Source: Tuctoria greenei (Eukaryota > Streptophyta > Magnoliopsida > Poales > Poaceae). From it: a DNA stretch of 64,000 nt. Positions 22,301 through 33,199 of the stretch are shown here, piece after piece. Numbering within the stretch: the stretch's first letter is position 1; every line of letters starts with the position of its first letter. The stretch lies in NCBI GenBank assembly GCA_036927565.1, contig JAYESD010000001.1:2666001-2730000 (forward strand), read 5' to 3'. The position numbers and the translations under genes were made by a program. The notes below the pieces were generated by a model that saw nothing but the letters and a program-made list of their open reading frames with translations, was not told where the DNA came from and searched no databases.

Positions 22301-25300
22301 ATTGTACCGAACCTAGTTTCTGGTATTATATTACAGGTTTAGTTCCGATCATCGGGTCGGGACGCCTCAACTTGGTTCCCAATTTATACCACAAAGTTCT
22401 CCAAAAATGACTTAAAAATTTTGCATCACGATCAGAAACAATGGTATTTGGCACACCACGTAAACGAACAATTTCCGTCATAAATAAATCAGCAATGTGT
22501 GAGGCATTATCATTCTTATGACAAGGTATAAAGTGTGCCATTTTGGAAAAACGATCAACAACTACAAAAATACTATCCCTCCCCCTCTTAGTCCTAGGCA
22601 ATCCCAAAACAAGGTCCATAGAAATATCCTCCCAAGGTACACTAGGAACAGGAAGAGGCATATAAAGACCATGTGGGTTAAGGCGAGACTTAGCTTTGTT
22701 GCAAGTAGTGCATCGTGACACGTAGCGCTCGACATCACACCTCATCTTTGGCCAAAAGAAGTGTGTGGACAGCACGTCTTCAGTTTTCTTCACTCAAAAA
22801 TGTCCCATCAACCCTCCTCCATGTGCTTCCTGCAAAAGCAATAGACGAACGGAGCTAGCTGGAATGCATAGCTTGTTAGCACGATAGAGGAGACCCTCTC
22901 GCAGCACATATTTATTCCAAGTTCTTCCTTCTCTACAATTTTCAAAAGCATCTTTGAAGTCCAAATCAGTAGGATATAATGCTTTAATTGTTTCCAAACC
23001 AAAGATTTTATGATCAAGTTGGGACAGCATGGTATAACGCCTAAATAATACATCGGCAATGATATTTTCCTTCCCTTTCTTATGCTTAATGATGTATGGA
23101 AACGACTCTATGAACTCAGTCCATTTAGCATGTCGTTTATTCAGATTGGTTTGACACTTAAGATACTTCAATGATTCATGATCGGAATGTATGACAAACT
23201 CCTTAGACCAAAGATAATGTTGCCAAGTTTGTAATACACGTACTAAGGCATACAATTCCTTATCATAAGTGGAAAAAATCAGAGAAGGACCATGAAGTTT
23301 TTCACTAAAGAAAGCAACGGGTTTACCTCCTTGTATGAGAACGCCTCCAATACCAATGCTACCTGCATCGCATTCTAGCTCAAAGGTCTTGTCAAAATCA
23401 GGAAGTTGTAGTAATGGTGCTTGTGTAAGCTTCGATGAGAGCATCAAAAGCTTGTTGCTGCTGTTCGCCCCATCGAAATGGAACTCCCTTCTTCGTTAGC
23501 TCATGTAGAGGTGCTGCAATGGTGCTGAAATCTTGCACAAAGCACCGATAAAAACCTGCAAGACCAAGAAAACTACGAACCTGTGTGACGGTTGTTGGGG
23601 CTGGCCAGCTGGTGATTGCTTCAATTTTTGCCTCATCCATCTCAATTCCCTGCGAGGAAACGACATAGCCAAGAAACGAGACTCGATTGGTGCAAAAGAC
23701 GCACTTTTCGAGGTTACCAAACAAACGTGCATCTCTCAAAACAGTAAAAACAGCACGTAAATGATCAAGATGTTCATCATATGACTTGCTGTAAATGAGG
23801 ATATCATCGAAGTAAACCACCACAAATTGTCCAATGAAAGCACGCAAAACCTCATTCATTAATCACATAAAGGTGTTGGGTGCATTAGTTAAACCAAAAG
23901 GCATAACTAACCACTCATAAAGTCCAAACTTGGTTTTAAATGCAGTTTTCCATTCATCTCCTAGTGCCATTCTAATTTGGTGGTAACCACTACGCAAGTC
24001 AATTTTTGTGAAGACGATAGCACCACTCAATTCATCAAGCATGTCATCTAATCAAGGAATAGGATAACGATATCGAATGGTGATGTTATTAATCGCTCGA
24101 CAATCAACACACATGCGCCAACTACCATCTTTCTTAGGAACCAAAAGAACAGGAACGGAACAAGGGCTAAGGCTTTCACGAATGTACCCACGGTCCAAAA
24201 GATCTTGGACTTGTCGCTGAATTTCCTTAGTTTCTTGTGGATTCGCCCTGTATGCTGCACGATTTGGCAAACTTGCTCCTGGAATCAAATCGATATTGTG
24301 TTCAATGCCTCTCATCAGTGGTAAACCAGGGGGTATCTCGGAGGGAAACACATTCTCAAACTCCTGCAAAAGGTTAGCAACAGCAGGGGGCAATGCAATA
24401 GACAATTCATGAAGTGAAAACATGGCTTCTTTGCAAACTAAAGCATAGCACATCCCCTTAGCATCGAATAAATCAGCAAGTTCAGATTTAGTTGCAAGCA
24501 ATGATGGTGATTTTAACTTAATAACTTGCTGTTTTTCAGATTCTAATTTTGTTGCTTTGCCCTCACGAATTTTACTCTTCTCAAAATGCACAATTTCAGC
24601 AGGAGTCATGGGGAGCAAAGTGATTTTCTTTCCCTTATGCATGAGAGTATATTTATTGGTTCTACCATGATGAATAGCATCTGTATCAAATTCCCAAGGA
24701 CGACCCAATAAAAGAGAACAAGCATCCATAGGAACAACATCAAAATCAGCAAAATCATGGTATGAACCAATTGAAAAATGGATTCTCGCTGTTTGTGTTA
24801 CCCGAACCTTACCGCTGTTGTTGAACCATTGAATGTGGTACGGATGAAGGTGTGCTCTTGTTGTCAAACTGAGTTTCTTGACGACGTCCGTGTTTACCAA
24901 GTTATTGCAGCTACCTCCATCAATTATAGTGTGTACACGGCAGTCCTTGACGACGAGAAACATGTGGAAGAGGTTGTGTCGTTGTAGCTTGTCGTCGGTC
25001 TCCACTTTGGAGCTCAAGGCACGCTGCACAATGATGCTCCTATAGTTCTCCGTCGCCGCTGTACCAAGTACCTCTTCTTCGGTGTGTTCGTGATTTGGAT
25101 CTGTAAAGTCAGTAGCAAGAGAATATTCATCTTCAATATCCGAAGTACTATCATACCCGCCATCGTCGCGTGCTATGTATGCTCGTTTGCTCGGGCAATC
25201 TCTCATCATATGACCAAGTCCCTGGCAGCGGTGACACTTAATGTCGGAAGTACGACCCGTAGAAGGAGTGGACGACAAAGGCTTGAATGATGTCGCCTTG

Positions 25301-26277
25301 CTGCCTTCCGGCACGCGAGAAGGTGGAGCAGCAGGTATAGTTCGTTGGCCTCCATTGGGTGGTGTAGTCGCTGCACGGGGGGCCGAAGATGGTGCTGTTT
25401 TGGATGGTGTAGTTGCTGCACGCGGCGTGAAGTTGCTCCTCGTGCGTTGTTGCTGTTGTTGTCGGCCCTGCAATTCTTTTTCTGCCAACATAGCAAGTTG
25501 AAACAATCTGTTAACAGTATCATATTCCTTGTAATCAACAATGTCCTGAATTTCACGCCTCAACCCCCCATAAAAACGAGCTATTTTATCATCCATGTCC
25601 TCTACTACCCCACAACGCAGCATACCCTTTTGTAACTCTTGATAATACTCCTCTACGGACATGTTACCTTGGTCTAAACGCTGCAATTTTTTGCGAAGGT
25701 CCCGCTGAAAAGATGGAGGAACAAACCGAACACGCATAGCTTCCTTTAATCTATCCCATGTTGGAGGATCAGTTCTAGTTTTAACAAGTTCATTCCACCA
25801 TATGATAGCAAAGTCCTTAAACTCACTAGTGGCTTGACGAACTCTATGTTGTTCAGGAACAAGATGGGAATTAAATTTTTGCTCTACTGTCATCTCCCAA
25901 TCAAGATAAGCCTCAGCATCATAAGCACCAGAAAAAGAGGGTATAGTAAATTTCACTTTAGCAAAAGGATCATCAGGAGGGCGATTATAATTGTGATGAT
26001 TATTACCTCCCATACCTCGATGATAAAGTGGCAGTCTTGGCTGATTATTGTGATCTTTCAGTTCATCATAAGCATTGTCTTCTTGTCTTCCAGCGAGAGG
26101 CAACCGAGCCTCAAAAGTATTCATCTGAAGAGCAAGGTCATCCAGTTGGCGAGTCAAGTTCGCCAATGACTCCTCCGTTGCTGCATTGTATTTGGCGAAC
26201 ATATCCGTCATGGTCTTCATCATATCACGTAACTCAGCATGTTGAACACATTCGTCATTATTGTCTTCTCCTGCCAT
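19009..26277 (-). pseudogene. Element D gag-pol polyprotein, broken and split by a solo LTR
   Basis: An ATG at 26277 opens MAGEDNNDECVQH. Gag spans about 26000-25200 and has the knuckle CHRCQGLGHMMRDC. Protease has IIDGGSCNNL (near 24930). RT runs from about 24300 and carries YFDDILIYSK (near 23810). RNase H is at 23447-22900. Integrase has its HHCC finger near 22800-22690, then SMDLVLGLP, VSDRDAKFL and GQTEVVNRTL. The solo LTR (19937-22369) separates the second D from the E. After E come the region containing RKERFPDLRKSK and an acidic tail running into the LTR, with the stop at 19009. In-frame stops lie near 24052, 23862 and 22794, and a frameshift near 23430. Confidence 0.85.
19937..22369 (+). 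repeat. 2.4-kb solo LTR inserted in the integrase of element D
   Basis: The segment starts TGTAACATCCCG and ends GACGCCTCA, with TG..CA ends. It is flanked by the perfect 5-bp duplication ACTTG (19932-19936 and 22370-22374), and removing it restores the integrase frame of D. No internal coding domain or second LTR is visible, so a solo LTR is the simplest reading. TGTAACATCCC-type starts are common in grass gypsy LTRs. A TATAAAAA at 20298-20305 is a candidate promoter on the plus strand. Small ORFs inside show no family resemblance. Confidence 0.8.
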
Positions 26278-27549
26278 TGTTAGTAGGAAACAAAAGACAA
26301 CAAAAAAATGTTATCCCTATCAACTACAGTGACAATGTGGAAGGTGGAAGAAAACAATCTCTCTCCCTCAAGCGTCTTACCACGCTCTTACAAGTGTTCT
26401 TACCGACACAGCAGGTGGTGTGGACGGTGAGATAATCCAATGAAGCGTGGGGTGATTGCAAAGGTACCTGTTATGCTCAAGAGAAAGGTGAAGCTTGGAT
26501 GGCACAATATGGTGGCTAATAAGCAGAAAATCGTTAACAGCTAAACAAAGTTGAATAAGTATTCAATGTAGGAAACTGTTGCTGGTCAACCGAGTGCCCT
26601 AGAGCCTAGCACAACACAAGGAAGTATCAAGGCAAAAGAAAGACAGAATGATATAACCAAACAAACAGCACCAAGTGGTATAGGCCAATTGCTTTAATAT
26701 GTGTGCTCTTCACTATTTTTTTCTTTTTTGTAATATTTTTTTGATATTTTTTCTTTACTCAGGAGCACAAATATAGGAAGCACACAAATTTACAGCTCAA
26801 TTGGATGTAATATGCGGCCTATAGAAAATCAAGAAGATTCTTTAAAATTCGTGCTGAAACTTCGGGGGCCGGATAGCCTATCTCCCGAGGGGAATTTGGG
26901 CAATCTAATTTCGCCGAACGCGGCTACGCCACGGAAAATCAGATGCGAAATTTCGCGTAGATGAATTTGAAAAAAAAATCACCCGATTTTGAGTTCGTAT
27001 GCGAAAGTTATGGCCGTTTTAAGGTAGGCTATCTGAGTTACGATTTTTTTAGATGTTGATTCCAACTCGGTTTGAGAACAGAACTCGCAATTGGATGTGA
27101 AAACGATCGGGAATTTGCACAGCAACTAATGGTGTGGTGTGTGATGATTCAAGGATGAGTGGCACAAAGGTTTGTCACCTAATCTAGGGCTGGCGATGCG
27201 GGAGTTCACGCAAGGCGGCTAGCTAGGGCAAACCGATGAACGTGGCGGATCGGTTTGTTATTTAGGGATTGTGGAATAGGTGTCGAATAGCAAGAAAACA
27301 AGGACGAAACACGATAACTAGGACCCAAAAACACAAAGCTAAACCAGCAACAAGACTCAACCACACGAATGCAAACTCAACAATGCAAACTGGAAAACGA
27401 AACTGCAGGCACTATAGTCTGGAAAGCGGTAAAAATGATCTAATTTTTTTGTGGCTTTTCTGTGGACTCTAGGTACGAAACAAAATCGATCTAATGGAAG
27501 GAAGGAAAACAAAGATATCTCACGGGCAACCTGGAAATCTGATACCAAT
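26278..27549 (-). other. Leader of element D with primer-binding site
   Basis: No gene is visible. Directly inside the 5' LTR (27550) the minus strand reads ATTGGTATCAGATTTCC, whose TGGTATCAGA is complementary to the 3' end of initiator tRNA-Met. The remaining 1.2 kb before the gag ATG is A/T-rich untranslated leader. Confidence 0.75.
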
Positions 27550-28413
27550 TGATGAGTAGTTTTAGGCCCGATCTTCCGAAAGGTATGTCGATTGGGATGG
27601 AGAACTCGACGTTGATGATCCGCGGCACTCGAGCGGTTCGAGTATCCCTGCAATCACTACACAATGGATCCGTTGGTTATCAACCGTGCTGCACACTCTT
27701 GACCTCGCCAAGAAGGCTAATCCCTGCAAGTGCAACCGAGAACACGAGCAAGAACGTAGAAGACACGATCGAAAATCGCGAAGTTGGGGTCTCACAAACC
27801 GTAGAACGGCGACTTTATTGATCTAAGAAAAACCCACCGAATATGACCGGCGGCTGCAGCATTTATAGTCTAGGGTTCGACCAAAACACGATTAGACGCG
27901 TCCCTAATGGACTCTTACGGGATACAAGGCCCAAAGGCCCGATTCGGTGGCGCAGCACCGGATAGAAATCTGGACTCGGCTTGTTTCGATGATTCCCAAT
28001 GACTCCGGAGGAATTTTGAGGTGGGACCAGAACCATTGGAAAGTTTATCTTCTCCTCTTTCCGTGCATATGTAGAACGTCGAAAACGGAGTCCGTATGCC
28101 TCCTGGGCGTCTGTTTTAAGGTGGACTGCTCCTGGACTCCGAGTTGAACTCGAGTCCGAGTTGTAAACTGTTTCCATCAACTTGTGGACGTCCCAGGTGG
28201 TTCTCCATGCTCCCAAGGCCTCCTTCCTTCACTTGTTGATCTTCTCCATTATTCCTAATAACAATTAAATCATCACATAGCAATCTATTCTCAAACTCAC
28301 ATACAAAAGAAGTTAAGAACGAATTCACCTGCTGATTTAATAACTGTGCCCGTGCTCTTGTGATTGGTCCTTGCAGTTCAATGCGCATCTCCGCTGTTGT
28401 GATGTCCTCATCA
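27550..28413 (-). repeat. 5' LTR of element D
   Basis: It is 864 bp, starts CTCATCA-complement at 28413 and ends at 27550 next to the primer site. It retains the minus-strand TATAAAT box (27861-27868) that the 3' copy has lost. It also carries the duplicated C-terminal coding sequence, open from the LTR edge down to 28116. Confidence 0.85.
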
Positions 28414-29190
28414 GTGTGACTCCTGCTGGAACTGAGGTTCCTGTTGGCGGCTGCATATTGGAGGGATTGCCCCCAACGGCTTGAACAGCGGGATGACCGT
28501 TGGATGATCCAGCAGCTGAGTTCACCATTCTTGAAATCCCAGGCGCCCCCTACCTGGCACGCCAACTGTCGGTGGTTTTGATCCGGCAGATCTCCCGACA
28601 CTACTAAAGTGTTTGCAGAGTTTGAAGTTCGGTGTGGGCGCGCAGAGATTCAAGAAGGTGAAGTGTCAAATGACACAGAAGACACGAAGATTTATGTGGT
28701 TCGGGCCGCCTGAGCGTAATACCCTACTCCATGGGGTGTGTTGGCATTGTATTGGATGTATGAGCTCAACGTGAGTTGAGAGTGTAGAATGAGCGTGTCG
28801 AGTGAGCGTGTGTCCTATGTATCGTCGGCCTGTCCTTTGATAGTACAAGGACAAGCCGTTACAAGTTGGCCTGGCCCGACATGTGGCCTCGACGGTTACT
28901 AATATTGATACACAATTGATACGCTTAATTACCCTTAATGACCGAGTTACGGGCTTTGACAACATCATTATTGGTAATTAAGGTCGTCCAATCATATATC
29001 ATTAATATAGTATTAATGACACTTAATCGGGTCTTGAAGTCCTTGATTCCCCTTTGAAGATCCGGAGCCGTTGTGAAGTCTTCCGGAGGTTTGAGGCTGA
29101 AGATCCGACGATTGGACACGTGGCAGCTCCGGAGCGTACTATGGAGAACAGATAGGTCCAGTGCCACCAGACATGTGTCAGTTTTGGAGC
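28414..29190 (-). mobile_element. Element H: gag start, primer site and first part of its 5' LTR
   Basis: After the GTGTG copy (28414-28418), gag of H resumes and its ATG lies at 28526-28528 on the minus strand (MVNSAAGSSNGHPAV). The segment 28529-28566 contains the primer site, which on the minus strand starts TTGGCGTGCCAGG; I cannot assign its tRNA. The LTR begins at 28567 with TGTCGGTGG and is cut at 29190 by element C. A private LTR feature is the opposing half-site CCCGACACTACTAAAG near 28595. Confidence 0.8.
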
Positions 29191-30848
29191 TGAAAGTGCA
29201 TCTAGGTTCCCCGTGGGTTTTGGATGATTGATGACGACAATTAAGTCACTAATGAGCTCATGTGATCTTAGCACAGGTGTGGACTCGATCGGAGACACAA
29301 ACCCTCAAAAAGGAAAAGGAAGGAAACGGAGTCAACTCGAAGCGTAGAAACTAGGGTTTCTAGCGTGTCGAGTTAGACTAGCCGTAGAAATAAGAGGGTG
29401 TGTGCGTAAAGTGCAATGATATCAAAGTAGGAGCTCAAGAGTGGTGGTTGAGGTAGAAATCCTATTTGAAGTTGAAGTTAGAGTAGTCTGGCAGGAGTGG
29501 CCGGACTAGTCCGCCTTAGGGCCGGACTAGTCCGCTCCTGGCCAGACTAGTCCGTTTTCACACGGACCAGAAGGTCCTGTGTAACTTCGGACTAGTCCGT
29601 AGTGGACCGGACTAGTTCGGGGTACCCCTTGAAGTGGAGTTTCGGGACTAAGTCCTAGAGAGCGGACTTGTCCGTTTTGGGGCGGACCAAAAGGTCCTGT
29701 GTGAGATCGGACTAGTCCGTCCGTGGGCCGGACTAGTCCGTGGTGCCGAGTGTAGAGAGGTTTTGTGACTAAGTCTGGGAAGGACGGACTAGTCCGCCCT
29801 TGGGGCCGGACTAGTCTGTGGTCTCCAGACTAGTCCGTTTTCATACGGAACAAAAGGTTCTGTGTGAGAACGGACTAGTCCGGTGGTGACCGGACTAGTC
29901 CGTTGTTAAAGTGACCGTTTGAATTTGAAGTTTGGCGGGTAGTGTGACGATAGCGTGTCAGTTGTCGGGGCCTGACAAGAGGTCAGTGGTCCCCTAGGCC
30001 GGACTAGTCCGGGCCTGAGGCCGGACTAGTCCGCCCTTCTGCTGAAGTCAGCAGTATGGGCTTGGGACCTCAATAAATAGAGGTCCCCTGGGTTCTTTTG
30101 AACCAACTCTTGAACAGACTTGAACCCTAGCGCCGCCACAGCCAACTTAGAGCACTCTTAAGCCTCTTTCTTGCCAACTTTCCCTCTAAAACTAATTCTT
30201 GAGTGGATTAGGGTTTAGTGAGGTGGAGAAGAGGAAGAACATCGCGCTTGTGCTCCCGGTTTGATCTCTTGCACTCATTGAGTCTTTGTGAGCTGTGTGT
30301 TGAGTGTGTTTTGTGTTGTTGATCATCTTTGTGGTGTGGGAGCCTCAGATTGTGAGAAGCCCCAACGAATCTTGTATTCGCACTTTGAGATAGTGGAGAA
30401 CCAAGTTAGGCCCGTGAGGTAAACTTGGTGAGGGAAGGGTTGGTGAACCCGGTCCTTTGTGGACTCCTCAACGGGGACGTAGATTCTTGTGTGGAATCGA
30501 ACCTCGGGATAAAATCCTTGTGTCTCCGTGTTCTTCGTATTTTGTTTATCGCATACTTAGCTCTAGGGTTGCTAGTCTTGTCTTGTGCCTCACATTGCTT
30601 AATCTTGTTAAAACTTGACTCACTCTTGTGTTGATAGTTTCTAAACTTGTCTTAAACATATCCTCACTTGTAGCCTCGAGAAAATCCCTTTAAAACTTGC
30701 TAGAAACACTTTTTAGGGTTCTTCACGCAGGCTGACCGGACTAGTCCGCCCCCAGACCGGACTAGTCCGCCCCCTGTGATTTAATCTCGTTTTATTCAGT
30801 CATTTGCAGGTCGATTAGCCTATTCATCCCCCCTCTAGGCAACTTTCA
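29191..30848 (+). repeat. 5' LTR of element C
   Basis: It starts TGAAAGTGCATC and ends CAACTTTCA. It holds about twelve exact copies of the palindrome CGGACTAGTCCG plus variants, mostly between 29505 and 30045 and at 30732-30770. The expected TATA box reads CAATAAATAG here because of an A at 30072, whereas the 3' copy reads TATAAATAG. Confidence 0.92.
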
Positions 30849-30850
30849 AT

Positions 30851-30863
30851 TGGTATTAGAGCA
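30851..30863 (+). other. Primer-binding site of element C
   Basis: TGGTATTAGAGCA lies two bases inside the 5' LTR and differs at one position from the complement of the 3' end of initiator tRNA-Met (TGGTATCAGAGC). Confidence 0.8.
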
Positions 30864-30897
30864 GGACTCTCCACAAAGAGTCTAACAACTCGGAGAG

Positions 30898-33183
30898 ATG
30901 GCCGGAGTGGTGAATGACGACGCCTCGAGCAGCAACTACGAGGCAACCCGTGAGGAGACGCTGGCCTATCAAGATAAGCCAACGGACGATGAGGAGACTC
31001 GCCAACTCAAGGCGAAGCTCCGGGAGAAGCTGAACATCTCCAAGATCGATCCGTCGAACCAATCAAGTGGTAGTGGCGGAGTCAACTACAACCGACAAGG
31101 GTTCAACTATGAACGCCTTGCCGCCAACAACCACTACCTCTCCATCCCATTGGGGAAACCTCCCCAATTCGATGGAACTGATTACGGGATGTGGAAACAT
31201 AATATGAAGATCCACCTCGTGTCACTCAACCCGGCGTTGTGGCAAATTGTCATGACCGGGGTGGAGATTCCGAAGGATGAGGACAACATCACTCAAGAAC
31301 AAGCCATCCTCATCCACCGCAACGCTCAAGCTGCGGGTGTGATTATCTCATCTCTCTCAAGAGATGAGTTCAACCGCGTCGATGGCCTTGAGGTGGCCAA
31401 AGACATATGGAACACCCTCAAGACGGCGCATGAAGGAAATCGGGTGGTCAAGGAGGCCAAGATCGAGCTCATCGAAGGAGAGCTTGGGAGATTCGCCATC
31501 TTGGATGGTGAATCCCCCCAAGACATGTACAACCGGTTGAAGGTACTTATCAATAAGAGCCGATCATATGGCTGCACCAAGTGGACCGACCACGAGGTTG
31601 TGAAGAGGATGATCCGGGCATTCATGCCTAGGAACGTCGCTCTTTGCTCCATGATTCGAGAAAGCCCGGGGTTCACTCAAATGACCCCGGAGGAGGTCCT
31701 TGGTAGGATCATCAACCACGAGATCATGGAGAAGGAGGCGCTCTTCTACAACGACCTTCAGAAGTTCACCGCCTCCAAGATGAAGAACGTTGCACTCAAG
31801 GCAACACCCTCTTCAAAAGAGCAAGAGGAAAGTGATGAGGAGAGCCTCGACACCGATGAGGAAGAGGCCTTCTTCATCAACAAATTCAGGAGAATGATGA
31901 AGAGGAAGAAAGGTGGATACAACCATGAGGGCAAAGGGAAGGAAAGAGCAAGGCCCAAATCAAAAAGGTCTTGCTACAATTGTGGCGAGTATGGGCACTT
32001 CATCGCTGATTGCCCACATGAAGAAGCGAAGAATAAGAAGGAGGGCAAGCCTCAAGATAAGAAATTCTTCAAGAAGAAGAGGCCCTCCGGACAAGCCCAC
32101 TTGGGGAAGGAGTGGGACTCTAACGATGAGTCCTCCTCCGAAGAAGAAGAGAAGAAGATGGCTACCATAGCCATCGGGAGGGGCTCCAGGGGAAGCAAGC
32201 TCTTCCCCAACCTCAACAATGACTACAAACCTACTTGACTTATGGCAAGGGAGGGAAGGAGAAAGGTAACATCTCATCCCTCCTCCACAACTTCCTCGCA
32301 ATATGAATTTGATAGTGCTAGTGAGAATGAACACATGTTTAAGGACATAAGCAAAAGCACCTTGCGAAGGATGAAATTGCTTATGGATGAGATCTTTGAG
32401 AAGGAGGATCTCATCAATAGACAAGAGGACATGCTCATCCTTGAGAAGGAGAGATGTTGAGATCTTGATGAACTCCTTGAGCTCGAAAGAGAGAAGAGCA
32501 AGGCATTGGAACACGAACTTGCTCTAAGTAAGAAAACGTGTTCAAGTCTTGAGGAGAAAACAATTGAGCTCAAGGATGAACTTGGGAACCTGTCAAAAGT
32601 TAACAAAATCCTTGAGACTCAAGTTGAGTCTCTCAAGAACAATGTAGCCTCTTCCTCTAAGAGCTCAACCTTCTCAAAGGCCTCATCCAATGCAACTCCG
32701 CCTTGCAAGTGCTCCAACTTAATCCTTAAGCTTAAGGATGAACTCAACTCAGCACAAGGCAAGCAAGCACCTAAGTGTGCCATCTTTGACAAGGAGAAGG
32801 TGGCGTATGCACGAAGTGCATACACCAACACAAGACCTCCCCATGTCAAGGATGGTCTTGGCTATACTAGAGGTGGAAGGCATAACGCCAAAACCTCCAA
32901 GTATGGCAAAGACATGATTGTCTTTGTTAAGGGGAGTTCATCCCCAACTAAAATTGAAAAGAACTCACCCTCTAGCAACAAATTGCCTAAGTCTGAATCG
33001 CATCCTCTATTCCATGATTTTGATGCATCTTATGTGCTAAAGAGGAACAAACACGGCAAAGTGTTTGCTAGATATGTTGGGCCACTCCGCAAGAGCCCCA
33101 AGCCTTGCGTGTGGGTGCCCAAATGCCTAACTACTAACGTGAAAGGACCCAACTCCGCTTGGGTACCTAAAAGGAAGGCATAA
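30898..33183 (+). pseudogene. Element C gag
   Basis: ATG at 30898 opens MAGVVNDDASSSNYE, followed by a UBN2/copia-type gag region (residues about 75-300) and the zinc knuckle CYNCGEYGHFIADC (near 31972). The frame continues past TGA codons at 32236-32238 and 32458-32460 into a Leu/Lys/Glu-rich coiled-coil segment and a C-terminal tail ending at TAA 33181-33183, for 761 sense codons in one frame. A gag of this length with a coiled coil fits Sireviruses. The stops are probably mutations. Confidence 0.85.
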
Positions 33184-33199
33184 ACTTGTTTTGTAGGCT

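Larger units (their letters stand above)
18497..28413 (-). mobile_element. Element D: CRM-like Ty3/gypsy retrotransposon (chromovirus)
   Basis: This full-length element lies on the minus strand with LTRs at 27550-28413 (5') and 18497-19306 (3'), inverted termini TGATGAG and CTCATCA, and a perfect GTGTG target duplication in gag of element H. The primer site is complementary to initiator tRNA-Met, and the gag-pol frame runs into the 3' LTR. That overlap, together with the C-terminal stretch RKERFPDLRKSKLMPR, matches centromeric (CRM/CRR) retrotransposons of grasses. A solo LTR is nested inside integrase. The two LTRs differ at about 28 of 810 aligned bases by my count, roughly 3.5 percent. Confidence 0.85.

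Noticed and set aside
29505..30045. CRISPR-like or satellite array from the regular CGGACTAGTCCG repeats
   Set aside because: Spacing is irregular, flanks differ, the word is palindromic and confined to LTRs and spacer of one plant retroelement.
30490..30525. tRNA-like T-loop (GAATCGAACCTCGGGA) suggesting a tRNA gene
   Set aside because: No D-arm, anticodon arm or acceptor stem around it; it is part of a block also present in the other LTR family.
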